This document shows positions 58,168 through 64,000 of a stretch of DNA of 64,000 nucleotides, piece after piece (position 1 is the first letter of the stretch; every line of letters starts with the position of its first letter). The position numbers and the translations under genes are program-made. Location: NCBI GenBank assembly GCA_037443705.1, contig JBBINV010000004.1, forward strand, positions 35,636-99,635. The letters are read 5' to 3'. The stretch is from 2-02-FULL-66-14 sp037443705. Its GTDB lineage: Bacteria; Pseudomonadota; Gammaproteobacteria; Burkholderiales; SG8-39. The notes below the pieces were generated by a model that was given only the letters and a program-made list of their open reading frames with translations, searched no databases and was not told the DNA's origin.

Positions 58168-58773
58168 ATGCGCGTTCTGGCCGTGGACGATCACCCGCTG
58201 ATCATCGAGATCGTGCGGGCGGTGCTCGCCAAGGCGTTCCCGGGCGCGGAGGTCGCGGTTGCGCGGAGCCTCGAAGAAGCGCTGCCGTACGCGCGCCGCG
58301 ACGGGCCCCTCGACTTCACCGTTCTCGATCTGGGGCTCCCGGGCTGCTCGGGGATCGACTCGCTCGTAAAATTTCGTCAGGTCCGCCCCGACACCCCCAC
58401 GGTCGTTTTCTCCGCCGTCACCGAAGGGCCCCTGATCCGCGGCGCGCTGGAGGCGGGTGCGCGCGGCTACGTCCCGAAGACCGCGCCGCCGGAGCTCCTC
58501 CTCGCCGCGATCCGCCTCGTCCTCGCGGGCGGCACCTACATCCCGCCCGAGGCGCTCGCCGACCTTCCCGCCGATAACGGCCTGAGCGAGCGGCAGATCG
58601 AGGTGCTGCGCCTGCTCGCCAGGGGCCTGTCGAACGCCGAGATCGCGCGCGCGCTCAACATCGGCGAAGGCACCGTGAAGCAGTACCTGCACGCCATCTT
58701 CCGCGTGCTCGACGTCTCCTCGCGCGCCGAGGCCATGGTCGCCGCCGCGCGCTTCGGCATCCGCTCGAGTTAA
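58168..58773 (+). CDS. NarL/FixJ-type response regulator (orphan)
   Basis: A 201-residue two-domain regulator. The receiver has VLAVDDHPLIIEIV (acidic pocket), phospho-acceptor Asp in FTVLDLGLPG, and Lys in GYVPKTAPP. The LuxR-type HTH is GLSERQIEVLRLLARGLSNA, then EIARALNIGEGTVKQYLHAIF. No histidine kinase is in the window. The 163-base gap upstream holds a 15-base inverted repeat (58010-58024, CCTTGA-CGA-TCAAGG) and a TAGAAT at 58135-58140. It precedes the secretion cluster and could regulate it. Confidence 0.9.
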   Translation: MRVLAVDDHPLIIEIVRAVLAKAFPGAEVAVARSLEEALPYARRDGPLDFTVLDLGLPGCSGIDSLVKFRQVRPDTPTVVFSAVTEGPLIRGALEAGARGYVPKTAPPELLLAAIRLVLAGGTYIPPEALADLPADNGLSERQIEVLRLLARGLSNAEIARALNIGEGTVKQYLHAIFRVLDVSSRAEAMVAAARFGIRSS

Positions 58774-58870
58774 CTAACTTTCGTTAAGTTTTCTTTTTGT
58801 CCGGCGTTGGGAAGAATCGGCCCTGCGCCGCCGCGCGCAGACGCGCCGCGGCGGCTGCTCCGGGGGAGGA

Positions 58871-60997
58871 GTGCTCACCAACGCGATCGGCGCGGAAGAC
58901 TTCGTCTGGCTGCTCGGCAGCCTGGCGCAGATCCATCGCGTCCCTTTCGACCCCGCTCTGGTTCTGCAGCGCTATCCGGCGCCGCACACGGTGCGGCAGC
59001 TCCACGAGGCGGCCCGTTCTCTCGGATTCCGGACCGGCGAGCAAGCCGCGACGCGCGCGGGCCTGAACGGCGCGCGCCTGCCCTGCGTCGGTTTCCTCAA
59101 GTCGGGCGAGGCCGTGCGCCCCGTGATCCTCGCGCGAGCGGAGTCGGAGCAGGTGCTCTACTTCGCGCCCGGGAGCCCTGAGGCGCAGTCGGCGCCGCTC
59201 GACGCCTTCGGCGAAACATTCGAGCCCGCGGTGCTGCCGGTGCGGCCGGGGGACCGCGGCGAGGAGCATCTCGAGCGCGATACGGTGCCCGCGGCATCGA
59301 AGTTCGGCTTCCGTTGGTTCGCGGCGGAGCTTCTCCGGCACAGGCGCATCTGGCGCGACGTGCTCCTCGCTTCGGCCTCGATCCAGCTGATCGGCCTCGC
59401 GATGCCTCTGGGCACGCAGGTGATCCTGGACAAGGTGGTCGTGCATCAGACCACGAGCACGCTCGCGGTGGTGGCCGTGGCGCTCGGCGTGTTCGTGCTG
59501 TTCAACGCCGGGATGTCGTGGCTGCGCCAGTACCTCGTCGTGCACACCGGGAACCGCGTAGACGCGGTTCTCGGCAGCGCGGTGTTCCGGCACCTCCTTC
59601 GGCTTTACCTCCCGTATTTCGAGCACCGGCCTACCGGGACGCTGGTCGCGCGGCTCCAGGCGGTGGAGACGATCCGCGAGTTCGTAGCCGGCGCCGCCGC
59701 CTCGGTCCTGCTCGACCTGCCCTTCCTCGCCGTGTTCCTGGCGGTGATGTTCTGGTACAGCTGGGAGCTGTCCCTGATTGCGCTCGGGGCGGTGGCGCTG
59801 ATCGCAGGGATCAGCGCCGCGGTCACGCCGCTCCTCAGGAAGCGGATCAACCGGCAGTTCCTGCTCGGCGCGCGCAACCAGGCGTTCCTCACCGAGTACG
59901 TCGCCGGCATCGAGACGGTGAAGTCGCTCCAGATGGAGCCGCGGCTGGAAGACCGCTACGACGACTACCTCGCTTCGTACCTCTCGGCGAGCTTCGCCAC
60001 GCGCCAGCTCTCGAACACCTACAACGTGATCGCCAATGCCCTCGAGCAGGCGATGACGGTGGCGATCCTGTGCGCCGGCGCGCTCCTCGTCATGCGCAAC
60101 GACGGCTTCTCCATCGGCATGCTGGTCGCCTTCCAGATGTTCGCGGCGCGCCTCTCGCAGCCCATGCTGCGGCTTGCGTCGCTATGGCAGGAATTCCAGC
60201 AGGCGAACATCGCGGTCAGGCGCCTCGGCGACGTCATGGACGCACCCGCCGAGCCCGTCTCGCTCGCGCCCTCGCGCGCGCCGGGCGGCAAGGGCGAAGT
60301 CCAGGTGCGCGACCTCGCCTTCCGCTACTCCGAACGCCACCCGTGGCTCTTCCGCGGCCTGAGCCTCGTGCTCAGGCCCGGGAAGCTCACCGTCCTCACC
60401 GGCCCCTCGGGCGCGGGCAAGAGCACGCTCGCCAAGCTCCTCCTCGGCTTCTACCAGCCCGAAGAAGGCGCCATCGAGATCGACGGCCGCGACCTGCGCT
60501 ATTTCGCCGCGAACGAGCTGCGCGCGCACTTCGGCGTCGTCCCGCAGGAGACGTTCCTCTTCTCCGGCACCGTCTACGAGAACCTCATCGCCGCGAACCC
60601 CAACGCCGGCTTCGATGATGTCGTCCACGCCTGCAAGATCGCCGAGATCCACCGCGTGATCGAAAAGCTCCCGCAGGGCTACAACACGCCGATCGGCGAG
60701 CACGGCGTAGGCCTCTCGGGCGGCCAGAAGCAGCGCCTCGCCATCGCGCGCGCGATCCTCAAGCGCCCGAAGATCCTCGTCTTCGACGAAGCCACCTCCA
60801 GCCTCGATCCGCATACGGCGGAAGCCTTCGCGCGCACGGTCAACAAGCTCAAAGCCGCCGCCGCGATCCTCTTCATCGCGCACCACGTGCCGAAGGGGTT
60901 GGCGGTGGATGAGATTGTCACGCTGAACGGAGAGAAGGCGTCGCCGACGGGAGCCGTGGACGGTGAGGGCGGGAAGAATGGTGACGAAAGCTCATGA
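58871..60997 (+). CDS. Type I secretion system ATPase/permease (HlyB-like) with C39-like domain
   Basis: A 708-residue transporter. The N-terminal ~130 residues form a C39 peptidase-like domain lacking the catalytic Cys, as in HlyB, where it binds the unfolded RTX substrate. Six helices follow (about 150-430), then the ATPase: GPSGAGKSTLAKLLLGFYQP, VVPQETFLFSG, VGLSGGQKQRLAIARAIL, ILVFDEATSSLD, and FIAHH. GTG 58871 follows a GGGGAGGA site. It should export the RTX protein encoded at 61858. No HlyD-type adaptor or TolC gene is in the window. Confidence 0.93.
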   Translation: MLTNAIGAEDFVWLLGSLAQIHRVPFDPALVLQRYPAPHTVRQLHEAARSLGFRTGEQAATRAGLNGARLPCVGFLKSGEAVRPVILARAESEQVLYFAPGSPEAQSAPLDAFGETFEPAVLPVRPGDRGEEHLERDTVPAASKFGFRWFAAELLRHRRIWRDVLLASASIQLIGLAMPLGTQVILDKVVVHQTTSTLAVVAVALGVFVLFNAGMSWLRQYLVVHTGNRVDAVLGSAVFRHLLRLYLPYFEHRPTGTLVARLQAVETIREFVAGAAASVLLDLPFLAVFLAVMFWYSWELSLIALGAVALIAGISAAVTPLLRKRINRQFLLGARNQAFLTEYVAGIETVKSLQMEPRLEDRYDDYLASYLSASFATRQLSNTYNVIANALEQAMTVAILCAGALLVMRNDGFSIGMLVAFQMFAARLSQPMLRLASLWQEFQQANIAVRRLGDVMDAPAEPVSLAPSRAPGGKGEVQVRDLAFRYSERHPWLFRGLSLVLRPGKLTVLTGPSGAGKSTLAKLLLGFYQPEEGAIEIDGRDLRYFAANELRAHFGVVPQETFLFSGTVYENLIAANPNAGFDDVVHACKIAEIHRVIEKLPQGYNTPIGEHGVGLSGGQKQRLAIARAILKRPKILVFDEATSSLDPHTAEAFARTVNKLKAAAAILFIAHHVPKGLAVDEIVTLNGEKASPTGAVDGEGGKNGDESS

Positions 60998-61010
60998 TAT
61001 TGGTGAAGTG

Positions 61011-61856
61011 ATGACAGATGACGGAACCGCGAATATGAAAACTCCAAATCGATGGAAACGGTTGCTGCGCAGAAGACAGTCTGCCCCGTGGTGGCACGCG
61101 ATCGCGCTTGTGATTGCAGCAGCTACGTGGGTGCTCGCCGTTAAGGCGCACGCCCAGCAAACGCCGGATCGCGCAAAGCCGGCCGAGGTCGCGAAGTATC
61201 GCGAAGCGGCGTGGGCGCATTTCCGGAAGCGGTGCAGTGAAACTGCGGGGGACACGATTCTTCGTACCGTAGAAAACGTCGATGGTGTGCTGCTGCTCAG
61301 GCCCCGCCGGCAGGCAACGGAAGCACAGCTTGCGGATCAATTTTGGCTGGGCGATCCATATGGGCATGACAGCATGCTTCCTGATAGTGAAATCCGGAAT
61401 TTTCTTCGTGACCTCAATGAGCGCGATGTGCCTGTCATTCGCCAGACGACAAGGCCCGGGTATCGCTATGTGGAAACGAAGGACGAGCTGTACGGATACC
61501 GACGCTTTGAACTGGACGAGACACATAGCCAAATTGTTGAACGCCAGATAGAGAAGCCGATCAGCCGATACGGCATCACATGGCAGGACATCTCGACTCA
61601 AGAGGATCGAAAGTATTGGGTGGCGGGAGGAAAGCTGCAGGTCATCGACCTCGAGACGAACGACGTATTGGGCTTCCGAGTTGGCTATCTCATCGAACCT
61701 GGATTTGGTTCACAAGGCGGTGGCCGTAGGCCGTGGCTACATGCGCGGCTTACAAGCAGTGAGCGCGCGGCTTGTCCACCGTTCCGGGCGCAAAGCTTGG
61801 TACCTATCAACCGTCTATTTGTGGAAAAGATTCTGAAGCCGAAGCGGGGGGGATGA
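61011..61856 (+). CDS. Hypothetical membrane-anchored protein between the secretion ATPase and the RTX protein
   Basis: A protein of 281 residues if read from ATG 61011, or 292 from ATG 60978, which would overlap the ATPase gene. Not recognised. A basic N-terminus (RWKRLLRRRQSAPWWH) leads to one hydrophobic helix (AIALVIAAATWVLAVKAHA), either an anchor or a signal sequence. The soluble part has no known motif (for instance TILRTVENVDGVLLLRPRR, DVPVIRQTTRPGYRYVETKD). Base composition is clearly less GC-rich than upstream. It ends two bases before the RTX gene, so the two are probably a unit; an accessory role in lipase biogenesis or immunity is possible. Confidence 0.7.
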   Translation: MTDDGTANMKTPNRWKRLLRRRQSAPWWHAIALVIAAATWVLAVKAHAQQTPDRAKPAEVAKYREAAWAHFRKRCSETAGDTILRTVENVDGVLLLRPRRQATEAQLADQFWLGDPYGHDSMLPDSEIRNFLRDLNERDVPVIRQTTRPGYRYVETKDELYGYRRFELDETHSQIVERQIEKPISRYGITWQDISTQEDRKYWVAGGKLQVIDLETNDVLGFRVGYLIEPGFGSQGGGRRPWLHARLTSSERAACPPFRAQSLVPINRLFVEKILKPKRGG

Positions 61857-61857
61857 C

Positions 61858-64000
61858 ATGTCCAACAACCGTTCGCAGGAGTTGCTCAGATTTTCGCATC
61901 TGCAGATGGCCGCAGAGGCCTTCTTACAGGACGCTGTGGGAACTGACGATCCGACAGTCCTACGGGACCTCTTGGTCGCAGGTAACGGTCGCGCGAGTGC
62001 ATTTCCATTGGTCCTGGCCCAGCAGTTCGCAGATCAATGGGTCGTGGTCGCTCACCAAGAAAACACCCCGAGCGGTTTCAGCGGCACGCTCTTTCGAAGC
62101 AAAGCGGCGGATCCGAACACGGGTGAGTTCGAGTACACGCTGTCTCTTCGCTCGACCGAGTTCGTCGACGATGCGATTCGCGATTCCAAGGGCACTAACG
62201 ATCTCGAGGTGAAGCAGGTGGGCTGGGCGCTCGCCCAGATATCGGACATGGAGGAGTTTTATTCACGGCTGAAGGACACCGGCGCGCTTCCCGCTTACAC
62301 GCCTTTCAACGTTACGGGCTACTCGCTGGGCGGCCATCTGGCAAGTGCGTTTGCGCTGATTCGTCGCGAGGAAGGGGAAGAGAGCCTTCTCAAGCATGTC
62401 TACACGTTCAATGGTGCGGGTACCGGAGGTATCGATCGCGGCGTCGAACTGAATGCGCTGGTCGTGGATTTCGAGCGCTATCGCGATCTTATTGCGCAAG
62501 GCCCGGGCAACGTGCTGGCGGGTCTTGCGGAAGTGAAGGACGCGTGGCGCCGCATGGAATCGCTGTCTCAGGAATTGCGTCGGCTGGAGGCCTTTACCAA
62601 GAAGGCCGAAACGTTTCTGAACGGCGAGGTCCCGCCGGTGGGCGAATACCTCGCGTTCTCGCACCAGCTCGCTGCGGTCCTGACGTTGCGCCAGACAACC
62701 CCGTCATCCAATTTTCCGTTTCCTGGCGGCGTCAATTACATCCCGTTGAAACGGCAATTCGCGCGCACCACGCCATTCGCGAACATGACCGAGATCTTCG
62801 GCGCCGAAGGAGGCGAATCAGGGACGAGCTTGGTCGACGGTCGGTTCTCGTTCGTCGCGTTCAGCGGGCAGCACTACGGCAAGCCGGAGAACTCATTCGG
62901 CGTCTACATCGAGGATCAACCGCTTGCACGCGGCGAGTATGACCTTGTACGCGATAAGGGCCGCGTGATCGAAGAGCCCCGCGAAAATGATTTCGCGGAC
63001 ACCCATAGCTTGGTGCTGCTGGTGGATTCGCTCGCGCTCATGTCGGCGATGAGCGCGCTCGATCCCAATCTCACGCAGCAACAGATCGAGACGATCTTCA
63101 AGGCCGCGTCGAACAGCAAGGCGGCGACTGCTGCGGGCACGCAAGGGGAAGCGGAAGGGGACACGCTGGAGCCGGTGCTCGATGCGCTGCGTCGCCTCTT
63201 CATTGATCCGAGCGTGCAGGCGACGCCTTCGAGTCTGTCGGGCGGCACGTGGGCTGATCTCGACGCCCGCCAGATATTTCACTCGAATATCGGCGCGCTG
63301 GTCGCGAATCCTGATTTCCAGGCTTGGGCCGGACGTGCCCGAGTGAGCTTGATGCCTTCGGCGAGCTCGGCAATCGAAAGCGCGGCGCGAAACGACATCG
63401 CCTACCGCTATGCGCTCAGAGAGCTAAATCCCTTCGTCATCGGAAACGCGCCGGGGCTGTACGACCGATACAACCAGAACGGCGAGCTCGACCTCTTCGA
63501 TCCTGCAACCGGACGAGGCTCGCTTACCAGCGAATACCTCGCTGATCGCGCGGCAATGCTCGCGCACCGCATGAACATGGCGACGCGCAATTCCGGGTTC
63601 AGCCTGCTTTCGAGCGCCAACCCAGCGGTGGAATACGACGACCGAGCGGCGGATCGCCAGGCGTATGTGTTCGATCCATCCGCGATCAACCAGGAGGTCG
63701 CTGCGACCGACTTGCTGCCTCAATCCAAGCGAGATCCAGAGGTGGATCGGATCTTCGAGAAACGGCTGAACAATGGCGTGGGGAGGAGGGTTGTTTTCGG
63801 CGCCGAAGGTAATCCGCTCGATGATCCAAGCTTTCCAGCCGGCGGCCGCGACGATCTCCAAGGCGGAAAGCTCAACGATCGCCTCTACGGTCTCGGCGGA
63901 AATGATGTGCTGCGCGGCAACGAAGGTAACGACCGCCTGCAGGGTGACGCGGGCGATGACCGGTTGCTGGGTGGTGCGGGTGATGACTCGCTCTCGGGCG
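61858..64000 (+). CDS. RTX protein with lipase-type serine motif (3' end outside window)
   Basis: An open frame of more than 714 codons running off the window. It starts MSNNRSQELLRFSHLQMAAE after a G-rich ribosome site. Near residue 156 is an alpha/beta-hydrolase nucleophile elbow (VTGYSLGGHLASAFAL, G-x-S-x-G). From about residue 662 to the window end there are calcium-binding nonapeptides of the form GGxGxDxLx (LYGLGGNDVL, RGNEGNDRL, QGDAGDDRL, LGGAGDDSLSG). No signal peptide is seen. This fits a type I-secreted lipase or phospholipase that folds outside the cell on calcium binding. The C-terminal export signal should lie downstream. Codon use is less GC-biased than the chromosome. Confidence 0.88.
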   Translation, partial: MSNNRSQELLRFSHLQMAAEAFLQDAVGTDDPTVLRDLLVAGNGRASAFPLVLAQQFADQWVVVAHQENTPSGFSGTLFRSKAADPNTGEFEYTLSLRSTEFVDDAIRDSKGTNDLEVKQVGWALAQISDMEEFYSRLKDTGALPAYTPFNVTGYSLGGHLASAFALIRREEGEESLLKHVYTFNGAGTGGIDRGVELNALVVDFERYRDLIAQGPGNVLAGLAEVKDAWRRMESLSQELRRLEAFTKKAETFLNGEVPPVGEYLAFSHQLAAVLTLRQTTPSSNFPFPGGVNYIPLKRQFARTTPFANMTEIFGAEGGESGTSLVDGRFSFVAFSGQHYGKPENSFGVYIEDQPLARGEYDLVRDKGRVIEEPRENDFADTHSLVLLVDSLALMSAMSALDPNLTQQQIETIFKAASNSKAATAAGTQGEAEGDTLEPVLDALRRLFIDPSVQATPSSLSGGTWADLDARQIFHSNIGALVANPDFQAWAGRARVSLMPSASSAIESAARNDIAYRYALRELNPFVIGNAPGLYDRYNQNGELDLFDPATGRGSLTSEYLADRAAMLAHRMNMATRNSGFSLLSSANPAVEYDDRAADRQAYVFDPSAINQEVAATDLLPQSKRDPEVDRIFEKRLNNGVGRRVVFGAEGNPLDDPSFPAGGRDDLQGGKLNDRLYGLGGNDVLRGNEGNDRLQGDAGDDRLLGGAGDDSLSG

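Overview
The window looks like chromosomal DNA of a GC-rich betaproteobacterium (Rhodocyclales, Burkholderiales or Nitrosomonadales-like). The main evidence is gene order typical of that class: glyA-nrdR-ribD-ribE, clpA-clpS facing cspA and icd, rpmB-rpmG next to radC and coaBC-dut, and hyi with glcDEF. A polyhydroxyalkanoate phasin is also present. Genes are tightly packed, with many start/stop overlaps (ATGA, GTGA, TTGA) and several overlapping convergent ends. I saw no rRNA, tRNA, CRISPR array or complete insertion sequence.

Layout. 1-0.96 kb: end of an XdhC-type maturation factor and a MocA-like nucleotidyltransferase. 1-5.4 kb: one-carbon and riboflavin block (glyA, nrdR, ribD, ribE) with an arginase on the opposite strand. 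5.4-11.5 kb: an FHA-adenylate cyclase, the HrpA helicase, an EI24 membrane protein and a CinA-like protein. 11.6-12.2 kb: phasin with a clear sigma-70 promoter. 12.4-18.7 kb: a B12-dependent acyl-CoA mutase operon (TetR regulator, B12 subunit, catalytic subunit, MeaB GTPase fused to a GalT/HIT-like domain) between two EamA transporters. 18.6-29.8 kb: housekeeping and envelope genes (gluQ, thioredoxin, pirin, dps, fumC, purN, rsmB, TerC, MscS, fatty acid desaturase). 29.9-32.8 kb: ribosomal proteins, radC, coaBC, dut. 32.8-35.8 kb: a four-gene operon for flavocytochrome c sulfide dehydrogenase plus diheme cytochromes. 35.9-40.3 kb: clpAS, cspA, icd. 40.4-41.8 kb: three tandem tiny lysine-rich exported proteins and a DUF192 protein. 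41.8-43.9 kb: membrane proteins (PuuD-like, TauE/SafE). 43.9-48.9 kb: glyoxylate/glycolate genes (hyi, glcD, glcE, glcF). 48.9-58.8 kb: a molybdopterin oxidoreductase, a deacetylase-like protein, a PAS-GGDEF protein, an ABC exporter, an osmoprotectant binding-permease fusion and an orphan response regulator. 58.9-64 kb: a type I secretion ATPase, an unknown membrane-anchored protein and a large RTX protein with a lipase-type serine motif, cut by the window end. Codon choice from about 60.96 kb onward is visibly more AT-tolerant than upstream.

Most interesting points: the acyl-CoA mutase has Leu and Asn where known clades carry Tyr/Arg, Phe/Gln or Ile/Gln, so its substrate is open. Its GTPase chaperone appears to have exchanged its C-terminal arm for a GalT-like domain. 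A PsrA-type palindrome lies just before its regulator. Other points are the RTX lipase secretion island, a desaturase with a transposase-like tail, the lysine-rich small protein trio with palindromic operators, and a 56-bp perfect palindrome between two genes. All calls rest on reading the sequence and on remembered family motifs; no database search was run.
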